Source of the DNA: Haloferax litoreum
GTDB taxonomy: Archaea; Halobacteriota; Halobacteria; Halobacteriales; Haloferacaceae
Assembly: GCF_009674605.1 (NCBI RefSeq)
Contig: NZ_WKJO01000001.1
Span: 2,604,001 to 2,668,000, forward strand
Reading direction: 5' to 3'
Length of the DNA: 64,000 bases
In this document: piece after piece, positions 56,234 to 64,000 of the stretch
Numbering within the stretch: position 1 is the first letter of the stretch
Layout of the letters: each line of letters opens with the position of its first letter
Translations under genes and position numbers: made by a program
The notes under the pieces: model-generated
Told to the model about the DNA's origin: nothing
Seen by the model: the letters and a program-made list of their open reading frames with translations, nothing else
Database searches by the model: none

Positions 56234-58068
56234 GTTCCTCGCCAGTCGTCGGGACGCGCGAAGTCGCCTACCGCGTCTTCGCCGCCGAGTTCGACGACGC
56301 GTCGCTGTCGTACTCGGAGAGTGACGAAGAACGCGCGCCGAACTACGTGGTCACGCCGACGGGTGCCCGCCTGAACCGCACCTTCGTCGCTGGCGCACTC
56401 ACCGAAGTCGAACACGTCAACGACGAGGTGCTCCGTGGTCGCATCGCAGACCCGACGGGTGCGTTCGTCACCTACGCCGGCCAGTACCAACCCGACCCGA
56501 TGGCGTTCCTCGACCAGGCGACGCCGCCGGCGTTCGTCGCACTCGCTGGAAAGGCCCGGACGTACGAACCGGACGACGCCGACGTGGTCTACACGTCGAT
56601 TCGCCCGGAGAGCATCAACACCGTCGACGCCGACGTGCGTGACCGATGGCTCGTCACGACGGCCGAGGCGACGCTTGACCGTATCGCGGTGTTCGACGAG
56701 GCACTCTCGATGCCGCAACGAGGGGACGAACTTCGTCGCGCCCTCGAAGCACGGGGCGTCGAGTCGACGCTCGCCGCGGGTATCCCCCGCGCTATCGACC
56801 ACTACGGGACGACCCGCGCGTACCTCGAAGCGGTCCGGACGCTCGCCGTACAGGCGCTCGAACTCGTCGCCGGCGAACGCGACCACGTAGAGAACCTTGC
56901 AGTGTCACCGGGTGACGACGGCGACGCGACGCTCGGTCGCCTGCCGGAACTCGACCTCCTGCCTGCCGACAGCGTCGACGTCGCATCCGCCCCCGAAGCA
57001 GATGCTGACCCGGCCGAATCCGAGGGAGTCGAGACAGAGACAGCCGATGCGGAGGCAGTCGATGCGGAGGCGGAGACAGCCGATGCGGAGGCTGAGACAG
57101 TCGATGCAGGGGAAACTGAATCTGTAGCGTCTGCCGCCGACACAGAACCTGTCTCTGACGTGGACTCCGAACCAGTCGCGGAAACCGAGACCGAACCAGT
57201 CGCGGAACCGGTCACAGAACCTGATTCCGAGCCTATCGCTGCCGAGGCAACGACAGAGACGACAGAAACCGAGTCGCCGACCGAACCCTCGACCCTCGAC
57301 GCAGACGACGAGACGCCGTCGGCGACGACCACGAGTGCAGACGAGACGCCGTCTGCAGACACGGTCGAGTCAGACGTGACGGCCGACACCGACCCGTCGG
57401 TCGAGTCGGATTCGAGTGGAACGCTCGGCGACTTCGACGACGGTGTCGCGGACGACGACCCACTCGACGAACCCGAACTCGACGAGTTGGGTGACTTCGA
57501 CGACGACCTGCCTGACATCGACGAGACGGACTCGGAAGCCGACACAGGTGCCGTCGCCGACCCGGCAGAGACCGCCGACACAGACGCGTCTGCGAGCGAC
57601 GTCACCGACCCGTCCGGCATGTACGAGATGGGCGACGAGGAACGCGCCGAAATCGAATCCGAGTTCGGCACGGAGTTCACGACGGGGACCGACGTCGACC
57701 CCGCTGGTGAGGCGGACATCGACGTGCCCGACGTGGACGAACTCGAATCCGAATCTGCGGCCGATGCTGAACCGGCGTCGGCAGCAGAACCCGAACCATC
57801 GTCCGAACCTGAACCGGCCTCTGAATCCGACGACGCCGAACCCGAGTCCACCGATGTCACGCCGGCGGAAGACGTCGACCTCGAATCGGCAGTCGTCGCG
57901 ACGATGGAAGACATAGACGACGGCGACGGTGCCGCCCACGACGATGTCGTCGCTGCCGTCGTCGACGAGTACGGCGTCGACGCGGATGCCGTCGAGGACG
58001 CAATTCAGGACGCACTCCTCGGTGGGCGCTGTTACGAACCGCAGGACGACGTGCTGAAGGCAATCTGA
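56230..58068 (+). CDS. rpap1: RPA-associated protein RPAP1
   Basis: 612 residues, starting inside the rpa1 stop. The N-terminal 200 residues hold an OB-like domain (REVAYRVFAAEFDDASLSYS, FVAGALTEVEHVNDEVLRGRI) and a helical part. Residues from about 235 to 555 are an acidic low-complexity linker with repeats of ETADAEA, EPVAETETEP and DE-rich runs. The C-terminus (about 560-612, VVATMEDIDDGDGAAHDDVVAAVVDEYGVDADAVEDAIQDALLGGRCYEP) is a conserved winged-helix-like domain. In H. volcanii RPAP1 binds RPA1 and is essential together with RPAP3; this comes from literature knowledge. Confidence 0.9.
   Translation: MSSSPVVGTREVAYRVFAAEFDDASLSYSESDEERAPNYVVTPTGARLNRTFVAGALTEVEHVNDEVLRGRIADPTGAFVTYAGQYQPDPMAFLDQATPPAFVALAGKARTYEPDDADVVYTSIRPESINTVDADVRDRWLVTTAEATLDRIAVFDEALSMPQRGDELRRALEARGVESTLAAGIPRAIDHYGTTRAYLEAVRTLAVQALELVAGERDHVENLAVSPGDDGDATLGRLPELDLLPADSVDVASAPEADADPAESEGVETETADAEAVDAEAETADAEAETVDAGETESVASAADTEPVSDVDSEPVAETETEPVAEPVTEPDSEPIAAEATTETTETESPTEPSTLDADDETPSATTTSADETPSADTVESDVTADTDPSVESDSSGTLGDFDDGVADDDPLDEPELDELGDFDDDLPDIDETDSEADTGAVADPAETADTDASASDVTDPSGMYEMGDEERAEIESEFGTEFTTGTDVDPAGEADIDVPDVDELESESAADAEPASAAEPEPSSEPEPASESDDAEPESTDVTPAEDVDLESAVVATMEDIDDGDGAAHDDVVAAVVDEYGVDADAVEDAIQDALLGGRCYEPQDDVLKAI
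57036..57112 (+). repeat. Tandem repeats in the RPAP1 linker
   Basis: About three imperfect units of GCCGATGCGGAGGC type, 27 to 30 bases apart, encode ETADAEAVDAEA/ETADAEAETVDA. Confidence 0.65.
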
Positions 58069-58072
58069 GGCG

Positions 58073-58855
58073 GTGAGCGGCCTGCTCGTCGAACCGATTC
58101 CCGGCGAACCCGCCGCCGTCGCCCAGACGACGCGCCGCGGATTCCCGGAGCGCTCGCTCGTCGTCGCGGACTACCACGCCGGCATCGAGGCCGGACTACG
58201 GTACGAGCGAGGTGTCGAACTCCCGTCGAACGCCGCAGTTCGCCGTGAGCGACTGCTCTCGCTCCTCGACCAGACCGACGCAGACCGTCTCGTCGTCCTC
58301 GGCGACTTGGGCCACCGCATCGGCGACCCAAAGGGTGCAGAAGCCGAGGAGTTGACCGACCTCGTCGAGGCCGTGACCGACCGAGCAGAGATGATGCTCG
58401 TCCCCGGCAACCACGACGGCGGGCTGGCAGACTTCTTCGGCGACAGCGTCGAAGTGACAGACCGGTCCGGCGTTCGACTCGGCGATGTTGGCTTCTGCCA
58501 CGGCCACACGTGGCCCTCGCGAGACGTGCTCGCCGCCGACGTGGTCTGTTCGGCCCACGAACACCCAGCGGTCAGACTCGAAGACGAAGTCGGCGGTGCG
58601 CGAAAAGAGCGCGCGTGGCTTCGAGGCCGACTGGTTCCCGACGTGTTCGCCGAGCACTTCGACGTCGACGTGGCGGAGTTGGAGTGGCGCGACCCGGAAC
58701 TCGTTCTGTTTCCGGCGTTCAACAACACCTCCGGGGGGACGTGGGTCAACGTCCCCGGGCAGGGCTTCCTCTCGCCGTTCCTGCCCGACGGCCTCGCGGA
58801 CGGGGAGGCCTACCTGCTGGACGGGACGCGGTTGGGCGACTACCGGAACGTGTGA
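58073..58855 (+). CDS. rpe: RPE, calcineurin-like phosphoesterase of the RPA operon
   Basis: 260 residues from a GTG four bases after the rpap1 stop. The metallophosphoesterase motifs are VADYHAGIEAGLR (D-x-H), LVVLGDLGHRIGD (GD-xx-x), LVPGNHDGGL (GNHD), FCHGHTWP and VVCSAHEHPAV. The C-terminus includes NNTSGGTWVNVPGQGF. RPE members pair with RPA1 in haloarchaea but their substrate is unknown. Two metal ions are expected. The start codon is GTG and the spacing implies a single transcript with rpa1 and rpap1. Confidence 0.92.
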   Translation: MSGLLVEPIPGEPAAVAQTTRRGFPERSLVVADYHAGIEAGLRYERGVELPSNAAVRRERLLSLLDQTDADRLVVLGDLGHRIGDPKGAEAEELTDLVEAVTDRAEMMLVPGNHDGGLADFFGDSVEVTDRSGVRLGDVGFCHGHTWPSRDVLAADVVCSAHEHPAVRLEDEVGGARKERAWLRGRLVPDVFAEHFDVDVAELEWRDPELVLFPAFNNTSGGTWVNVPGQGFLSPFLPDGLADGEAYLLDGTRLGDYRNV

Positions 58856-58872
58856 CGAACGGAGAGCACAGG

Positions 58873-59151
58873 CTACGAGAATGCGACAACGAGGACACCG
58901 AGAACGAACACGACCACACCCACAATCTGCGCCAGCCGCTGCCACCCTGACCACTCGCGGAAGTATTCTGGAACGCCTCGCTCTCGTTCCTGCACGGCGT
59001 AGACGACGAACACACCGCTAAGCGCGACGAGACCTGCCCAGAAGACGATTTCCCACAGGGCAAGTTCACGAGTTCCGACACCGAAGGCGATGAGGGCATT
59101 TCCTGCCAGAAACCCGGCTTGCGACAGCCAGAACGACCGCTCGGGAGTCAC
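58873..59151 (-). CDS. Hypothetical membrane protein
   Basis: 92 residues from a GTG overlapping the previous stop by 4 bases. Three hydrophobic segments (SQAGFLAGNALIAFGVG, VFWAGLVALSGVFVVYAV, AQIVGVVVFVLGVLVVAF) and a charged loop ERERGVPEYFREWSGWQR. No family recognised. It is the second gene of a two-gene membrane-protein unit and ends 18 bases from the convergent rpe stop. Confidence 0.65.
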   Translation of the reverse strand: MTPERSFWLSQAGFLAGNALIAFGVGTRELALWEIVFWAGLVALSGVFVVYAVQERERGVPEYFREWSGWQRLAQIVGVVVFVLGVLVVAFS

Positions 59152-59459
59152 GTCACCACCGAGTACAGTTGGAGAGCGACGCCGAACGTGTAGAGCGCCG
59201 CGCCGAGGACGACGAGATAGACGAGTGGGCCCCAGTCCGACGGGACTCGGGCACGGTCGGGGTCGCGGAGGGCGACGACCGACGCGTAACCGACCGTGAC
59301 GATGCCCGCGGTCGCCGCCGCGGTGTTGATACCCACGTCTCCCGCAGACACGTCGAGCGCGACATCGGCGGCGGCACAGAGACCGAAGACGGCGAACGCG
59401 GACCAGTAGACTCGTTTCGGGGACACGCCCGAAATTGAGTCACGAGCGACATGAATCAT
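59148..59459 (-). CDS. Hypothetical membrane protein
   Basis: 103 residues from ATG 59459; frames upstream are antisense to the helicase. Three hydrophobic segments (VYWSAFAVFGLCAAADVAL, AAATAGIVTVGYASVVAL, LVYLVVLGAALYTFGVALQL). The loop ALRDPDRARVPSDWG is charged. No family recognised. It is translationally coupled to the next membrane protein (GTGA overlap) and divergent from the Lhr gene, sharing a 57-base gap. Confidence 0.65.
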   Translation of the reverse strand: MIHVARDSISGVSPKRVYWSAFAVFGLCAAADVALDVSAGDVGINTAAATAGIVTVGYASVVALRDPDRARVPSDWGPLVYLVVLGAALYTFGVALQLYSVVT

Positions 59460-59516
59460 CCGGCTGTGGCCGCCCCGAGCGGTGTGCTCAATAGCCTCGA
59501 ACCGTAACCTCGGGCG

Positions 59517-62357
59517 ATGCCAGACGGCGAGGCCGCCGCCGGAATGGACGCGTTCACGACGCTCTCGTCGCCGGTCCGTGCGGCGCTCTCGGAGCGTGGG
59601 TTTTCGACGCCAACAGAGCCACAGCGTCGGGCGATTCCACCACTCGCCGCCGGGAAGAACGGCCTCATCATCGCGCCGACTGGGACCGGAAAGACAGAGA
59701 CCGCGATGTTGCCAGTCTTCTCGGCTATCAGCGACGCCGAGGACCGATTCGGTATCTCGGCGCTCTACATCACGCCCCTGCGGGCGCTCAACCGCGACAT
59801 GCGCGAACGCCTCGACTGGTGGGGTGAGGTGCTCGATATCGACATCGACGTTCGACACGGCGACACTACGCAGTACCAGCGACAGAAGCAGGCCAACGAC
59901 CCACCGGACGTGTTGGTGACGACGCCCGAGACGTTGCAGGCGATGCTCACCGGCAAGAAGTTGCGGAAAGCGCTCTCAGACGTCCACCACGTCGTCGTCG
60001 ACGAGGTTCACGAACTCGCGTCGGCGAAGCGCGGGGCGCAGTTGACTATCGGGCTCGAACGCCTGCGAGAACTCGCGGGACCGTTCCAGCGAATCGGCCT
60101 CTCGGCCACCGTCGGGTCGCCTACCGAAGTCGGCAAGTTCCTGACTGGGGACCGAGCGTTCGAAATCATCGAAGTCGACGTGGACAATCGCGTCGAGTTC
60201 GACGTGGTCCGCCCCGAGGTGACGAACGAAGACGAACGACTCGCCGGTCGACTCGCGACAGACCCCGAGATAGCGAGTCACGTCCGGACGATACGCGATA
60301 TCGTCCGGACGCACGAATCAGTCCTCGTCTTCGTCAACACCCGACAGACCGCCGAGGCACTCGGGTCGAGGTTCAAAGCCCTCGACGACCCAATCGAAGT
60401 TCACCACGGGTCGCTCTCGAAGGACGTTCGTATCGACGTCGAAGACCGGTTCAAAGCAGGCGAGTTGGACGCACTCATCTGCACCTCGTCGATGGAACTT
60501 GGCATCGACGTTGGCCGAGTCGACCACGTCGTCCAGTACAACAGTCCTCGCGAAGTCTCCCGACTCCTCCAGCGTGTCGGCCGTGCCGGGCACAGACTCG
60601 GCGTCGTCTCCCGCGGGACCATCGTCACCGACCACCCAGACGACACGCTCGAAGCACTCGCAATCGCCCGCCGCGCGGAGTCGGGAGCGGTCGAACCCGC
60701 CCGCGTTCACCACGGAAGTCTCGATACTGTCGCCAACCAAATCGTCGGCGTCGTCATGGACTACGGCGACGTGTCCGCCCGGCGAACGTACGAACTCATC
60801 ACGCGGGCGTACCCCTTCCGCGACCTGTCGGAAGACGACTTCCGTGCCGTCGTCCGCGAACTCTCGCAGAACCGGTTGCTCTGGTTGGACGAAGACAAAG
60901 ACCTCCTCGAAAAGTCGAGCGGCACGTGGCAGTACTTCTACGCGAACCTCTCGATGATTCCCGACGAGGAGACGTACGACGTCCACGACATGTCCTCGCG
61001 CCGGCAAATCGGCACGCTCGACGAGAAGTTCGTCCTCAACTTCGCCTCGCCGGGCGCGACGTTCATCCAGCGTGGCGAGATGTGGCGCGTCAACGACGTC
61101 GACGACGACGAGGCCCGCGTCAACGTCTCGCCGATAGAGGACCCCGGTGGCGAGGTGCCGTCGTGGGTCGGGTCGGAGATTCCGGTCCCTGCTCCAGTCG
61201 CCGGTGAAGTCGGCGAACTCCGCGACGTGGCGGCACCGCAGTTCGAATCGGGTGCGGACCGCGACGACGTCGCTCGCGACATCGCTCAGCGATACCCGAC
61301 CGACGCGGCGACTGTCTCGACGGCACTCGGTCCCATCGAGCGACAGGTGGAGACGGGAGCACCGATTCCGACGGCAGACCGCCTCGTCCTCGAAGGGTCG
61401 CCCAGAAACGTGACGCTGAACTCCTGTTACGGCCATCGGGTGAACGAGACGCTCGGTCGACTCCTGTCGGCGCTCATCGGGCAACGAACCGGGTCGTCTG
61501 TCGGGATGGAGGTCGACCCCTACCGAGTCGAGTTCGACGTACCGGGGAAGGTCAGTCCGACGACGTTCGCGGAGGTGCTCCGCGAGACAGACCCCGAACA
61601 CGTCGAAGCACTCCTCGAACTCGCACTCAAGCGGTCCGACTCGCTGAAGTTCACGCTCGCGCAGGTCGCCGCGAAGTTCGGGGCGCTCAAACGCTGGCAG
61701 GGGAAGGGCCGGTTCGGCGGTGACCGACTGCTCGCCGCACTCGAAGACACGCCGGTCTACGACGAAGCGGTCAGAGAAGTGTTCCACACCGACCTGGCCG
61801 TCGACGATACGGTCGAACTCCTCCGGCGACTCCGCGACGGTGACGTGGAAGTCGTCGTCGCCCGCGAACCGACGCCAATCGGAACCGGTGGTCGCGGATC
61901 TGGGACTGATTTACTCGTGCCCGAGAACGCCGACGCGAGCGTCATCGAGACGATTCGGGACCGGATTCAGAACGACCGCGTGTTGCTCGCGTGTCTCCAC
62001 TGCAAGGAGTGGACGCGGAAGACGAAGGTCGAACGCGTCCGCGACCCACCGGAGTGTCCGAAGTGCGGCGCGACGCGGATTGCGGCGCTCAACCTGTGGG
62101 ACGACGAGACGGTGAAGGCAGTTCGCGCGACGGAGAAAGATGACGAACAAGAACGCCTCACGAAGCGGGCGTATCGGTCGGCGAGTCTGGTGCAGGCCCA
62201 CGGGAAGAAGGCGGTCATCGCCCTCGCTGCGCGGGGTGTCGGCCCGCACAACGCGGCGCGCATCATCAACAAACTCCGAGAGGACGACGACGACTTCTAC
62301 CGCGACATCCTCGAACGAGAACGCGAGTACGCGCGGACACAGTCGTTCTGGGACTGA
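59517..62357 (+). CDS. lhr: Lhr-type (large helicase-related) DNA helicase
   Basis: 946 residues. Walker A APTGTGKT at 53-60, Walker B DEVH in HHVVVDEVHELA (near 160), SATVGSP (motif III), LVFVNTRQTAEALGSRF, CTSSMELGIDVGRVDHVVQYNSPREVSRLLQRVGRAGH (motifs V and VI). Then a winged helix and a barrel-like Lhr-specific region. Near the C-terminus CLHCKEWTR and CPKCGATR give four cysteines for zinc. Lhr translocates 3' to 5' on ssDNA in repair. The ATG at 59517 or the one nine codons later could be used. Confidence 0.92.
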   Translation: MPDGEAAAGMDAFTTLSSPVRAALSERGFSTPTEPQRRAIPPLAAGKNGLIIAPTGTGKTETAMLPVFSAISDAEDRFGISALYITPLRALNRDMRERLDWWGEVLDIDIDVRHGDTTQYQRQKQANDPPDVLVTTPETLQAMLTGKKLRKALSDVHHVVVDEVHELASAKRGAQLTIGLERLRELAGPFQRIGLSATVGSPTEVGKFLTGDRAFEIIEVDVDNRVEFDVVRPEVTNEDERLAGRLATDPEIASHVRTIRDIVRTHESVLVFVNTRQTAEALGSRFKALDDPIEVHHGSLSKDVRIDVEDRFKAGELDALICTSSMELGIDVGRVDHVVQYNSPREVSRLLQRVGRAGHRLGVVSRGTIVTDHPDDTLEALAIARRAESGAVEPARVHHGSLDTVANQIVGVVMDYGDVSARRTYELITRAYPFRDLSEDDFRAVVRELSQNRLLWLDEDKDLLEKSSGTWQYFYANLSMIPDEETYDVHDMSSRRQIGTLDEKFVLNFASPGATFIQRGEMWRVNDVDDDEARVNVSPIEDPGGEVPSWVGSEIPVPAPVAGEVGELRDVAAPQFESGADRDDVARDIAQRYPTDAATVSTALGPIERQVETGAPIPTADRLVLEGSPRNVTLNSCYGHRVNETLGRLLSALIGQRTGSSVGMEVDPYRVEFDVPGKVSPTTFAEVLRETDPEHVEALLELALKRSDSLKFTLAQVAAKFGALKRWQGKGRFGGDRLLAALEDTPVYDEAVREVFHTDLAVDDTVELLRRLRDGDVEVVVAREPTPIGTGGRGSGTDLLVPENADASVIETIRDRIQNDRVLLACLHCKEWTRKTKVERVRDPPECPKCGATRIAALNLWDDETVKAVRATEKDDEQERLTKRAYRSASLVQAHGKKAVIALAARGVGPHNAARIINKLREDDDDFYRDILEREREYARTQSFWD

Positions 62358-62386
62358 GTCGTCTTCGACACGCCGCTAGGTGCGCT

Positions 62387-62776
62387 TTACTCCGCTATCG
62401 CCCACTCTTCGAGAATCGTCGTGACGGCGGTTCTGAGCGCCTCGAAGTCCTGCATCGTGATGCCGTCTGTCGTGACGAACACGCCGAAGTCTTCGAGGGT
62501 GATACGGACGAGATAGCCGTTTTCGAACACGCGAATCGTGTACTGGTAGTCGCCGAGTTCGGACCCGCGGTAAGCGTCCTGCGTCATCTTGAAGTCGTGC
62601 CACTCGTTTCCGATGAAGGAGTTGAGGTCGGCCTCCTGTTCGAGGTCGTCGCGGAGGTACACCTGCAGGTAGTCGAATCGGTTGAAGTACGTCAGCGAAC
62701 GGAGACTGTCGCCGGCGGCGGCACGACACGTCGAAATCAGTTTTTCCTGTGCTTCCTCGGGGAGGAGATTTGACAT
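62387..62776 (-). CDS. Small haloarchaeal protein (DUF7522-like)
   Basis: 129 residues. Sequence patterns SLTYFNRFDYLQVYLRDDLE, YQYTIRVFENGYLVRITLEDFGVFVTTDGITMQDFEAL and a helical start indicate a compact alpha/beta cytosolic protein. I recall this as a haloarchaeal family (DUF7522) without function. It is convergent with lhr, 29 bases apart. Confidence 0.72.
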   Translation of the reverse strand: MSNLLPEEAQEKLISTCRAAAGDSLRSLTYFNRFDYLQVYLRDDLEQEADLNSFIGNEWHDFKMTQDAYRGSELGDYQYTIRVFENGYLVRITLEDFGVFVTTDGITMQDFEALRTAVTTILEEWAIAE

Positions 62777-62857
62777 TGCCTTTCGGTGTGTGACCGAGTG
62801 ACAAATAGGCGGCGCATCCGGCAGGTGACGTGACCGGTGTCCGAAGACGGAGTCGTC

Positions 62858-62965
62858 TCAGTCCGACGAGTAGGCGTCGCGGTAGTCACGCTCTCGCCGA
62901 ATGAGTTCTTCGACGCCGTATTCGTGGATATCCTCCCGAGAGACGTGGCTCGGACTCAGTAGCAT
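62858..62965 (-). CDS. 35-residue microprotein candidate
   Basis: The frame reads MLLSPSHVSREDIHEYGVEE followed by a charged helix (LIRRERDYRDAYSSD). The codon third positions are mostly G or C, like real genes, and the whole reads as an amphipathic helix-turn-helix. No box A is obvious, and it is 61 bases upstream of a divergent methyltransferase. It may be a real microprotein or a remnant. Confidence 0.4.
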   Translation of the reverse strand: MLLSPSHVSREDIHEYGVEELIRRERDYRDAYSSD

Positions 62966-63026
62966 GTCTGTCGCTACCGACTAGCTCACCAACGTTATCT
63001 GACACAATCCCGACTGTCTCGTTGTC

Positions 63027-63734
63027 ATGCCCGACGACGCGCTCGGACTGGCGATGCTCGATAGGTTTCGTGGGTGTCTGCGTGCACCTTGCGTCTACCA
63101 CGACGGTGCGGACGTCGGCGACGCCTCCATCTACGAGCACTATCTCGTCCCCGAGGAGCGCTGGCCCGACGAGAAGTGGGAATTCGTGGATTCGCTTCGG
63201 ACGCCCGTGCTCGACGTTGGATGCGGTGCGGGACAGCACGCACTCGCCGTCCAGAGACGCGGCGACGTCGTCGCGTTCGACGTGAGTCCGAACGCAGTTC
63301 GCACGGCGCGGAAACGCGGTGTCGAGGCCGCATTCGTGGGTGACATGTTCGCCCCAGCGGTCGAATTCGGGCGATTCGAGACAGTGCTCGCGATTGGGAC
63401 ACAAATCGGCCTCGCACGGACTATCGACGGCCTCACTGACCTGCTCGCCTCACTCGACGAACGCACCACTTCGACGGGTGAACTCGTCGTGGATTCCTAC
63501 GACCCCCACCGAATCGACTCCACGCAGTTCTTTGGGTACCGACCCGACTCACGTCCCGGCCTCGCGCGCCGTCAGTTCCACGTCGAATACGGTGGGTTGC
63601 GAGGGCCTGACCTCGACTTTTTACTCGTCTCGCCGGACCGTCTTCGAGATGTCGCGAACACCGTCGGACTCGACGTCCAAGGCGTACACTACTCGCACCC
63701 CGAATCGAGTTACTACCGGGCGCGACTTCGGTGA
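63027..63734 (+). CDS. Class I SAM-dependent methyltransferase
   Basis: 235 residues. SAM motif I PVLDVGCGAGQHALAV at about 59-74, motif II acidic VVAFDVSPNAVRTARKRG, then VGDMFAPAVEF and a motif with AIGTQIGLARTIDGLTDLL. The second half (ELVVDSYDPHRIDSTQFFGY) is specific but unknown. The acceptor cannot be inferred. Its promoter region is shared with the microprotein candidate. Confidence 0.85.
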   Translation: MPDDALGLAMLDRFRGCLRAPCVYHDGADVGDASIYEHYLVPEERWPDEKWEFVDSLRTPVLDVGCGAGQHALAVQRRGDVVAFDVSPNAVRTARKRGVEAAFVGDMFAPAVEFGRFETVLAIGTQIGLARTIDGLTDLLASLDERTTSTGELVVDSYDPHRIDSTQFFGYRPDSRPGLARRQFHVEYGGLRGPDLDFLLVSPDRLRDVANTVGLDVQGVHYSHPESSYYRARLR

Positions 63735-63758
63735 CTCGGCGCGTGGGGAGCAGGCCCG

Positions 63759-64000
63759 CTACTCCCACCGATTCGTCGCCTGATTACGCCGCGGGAGAAA
63801 CGGCAACAGGAGTGCGACGACGAAGACGATAGCCGCGATGACGAGGTACTCGGGCGTCGTCAAGACGAGGACGAAGAGCGAGAGAACCGACGATTCACCG
63901 GCGTTGACCGCCAAAATCGCGTCCGCATCGCTGTTCATCAGCACGAGGAACATGAAGATGACCTCGGCGAACGCGACGCGGAGACCCGCTTTCGTGAACC
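63759..64000 (-). CDS. Hypothetical membrane protein (5' end outside window)
   Basis: The frame is open to the last base; an internal ATG at 63953 exists but the upstream residues (FTKAGLRVAFAEVI) continue the same frame in keeping with a longer protein. Two hydrophobic segments are visible (FMFLVLMNSDA preceding, and TTPEYLVIAAIVFVVALLLPFL), ending PRRNQATNRWE in the cytoplasm. No family recognised. Confidence 0.55.
   Translation of the reverse strand, partial: FTKAGLRVAFAEVIFMFLVLMNSDADAILAVNAGESSVLSLFVLVLTTPEYLVIAAIVFVVALLLPFLPRRNQATNRWE

Noticed and set aside
56986-57260. Repeats in rpap1 and menE as a CRISPR array or mobile element
   Set aside because: They are in-frame, imperfect and short, encode acidic linkers, and have no regular spacers, terminal repeats or adjacent cas or transposase genes.
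1-64000. Integrated virus, plasmid or genomic island
   Set aside because: No integrase, IS, tRNA-flanked repeats, phage genes or broad shift of codon use was seen; the AT-rich stretches are promoter-sized.

Overview
The window looks like chromosomal DNA of a haloarchaeon, most probably Haloferax or a close relative. The DNA is GC-rich, the proteins are strongly acidic, many genes start within about 30 bases of an archaeal box A (leaderless-type transcription), and the gene families are archaeal: NAC, transcription factor S, SBDS, an RPA1/RPAP1/RPE operon, Lhr and Rad3-type helicases, UPF0058, a soluble halobacterial-type transducer, bacterio-opsin-activator-like HTH regulators. I see no rRNA, tRNA, transposase, integrase or CRISPR array. 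It reads as core chromosome with short accessory intervals.

Layout. 1-3.5 kb: the end of a nucleoside/sugar-type ABC importer (ATPase plus two permeases). 3.7-6.1 kb: a geranylgeranyl-reductase-family flavoprotein and a convergent membrane histidine kinase. 6.2-9.4 kb: an M20 amidohydrolase divergent from an NhaC-type antiporter, with a palindrome between them. 9.6-17.2 kb: translation, transcription and hypothetical genes (uS10-like protein, Nudix hydrolase, a possible nuclease, enoyl-CoA hydratase, soluble transducer, TFS, TrmI, NAC). 17.3-29.4 kb: acyl-CoA and propionate metabolism (methylmalonyl-CoA mutase large subunit, epimerase, two acyl-CoA ligases, acyl-CoA dehydrogenase, SDR) and a lactonase-like metallohydrolase. 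29.4-34.8 kb: a sulfur-trafficking island: DsrE-like protein, TusA, a rhodanese/metallo-beta-lactamase fusion, a split YeeE/YedE transporter, a 49-residue membrane protein coupled to a TauE exporter, and an HTH regulator with a palindrome in its own promoter. 35-39.6 kb: a two-component cluster. 40-45.7 kb: a MutS5-like ATPase, small zinc proteins, a Rad3-type helicase and an ArsR-like regulator. 45.7-54.8 kb: MFS transporter, NAD(P)HX repair, MoaC, HflX, FUN14, SBDS, NifU-like, thioredoxin, riboflavin reductase, glycosyltransferase and a DSPYQ-repeat protein. 55-58.9 kb: the RPA operon. 59-64 kb: membrane proteins, an Lhr helicase, small hypotheticals and a methyltransferase.

How parts work together. 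The acyl-CoA ligases, acyl-CoA dehydrogenase, hydratase, mutase and epimerase could carry fatty or propionyl-type acids to succinyl-CoA, though the B12-binding mutase subunit is not here. The sulfur island holds every piece needed to import, relay, oxidise and export sulfur, and is the best candidate for a little-described system. The RPA1-RPAP1-RPE genes form one translationally coupled ssDNA-binding operon. Starts were chosen from conserved N-termini, box A spacing and overlaps; DUF and UPF names are from memory of haloarchaeal annotation and were not searched.
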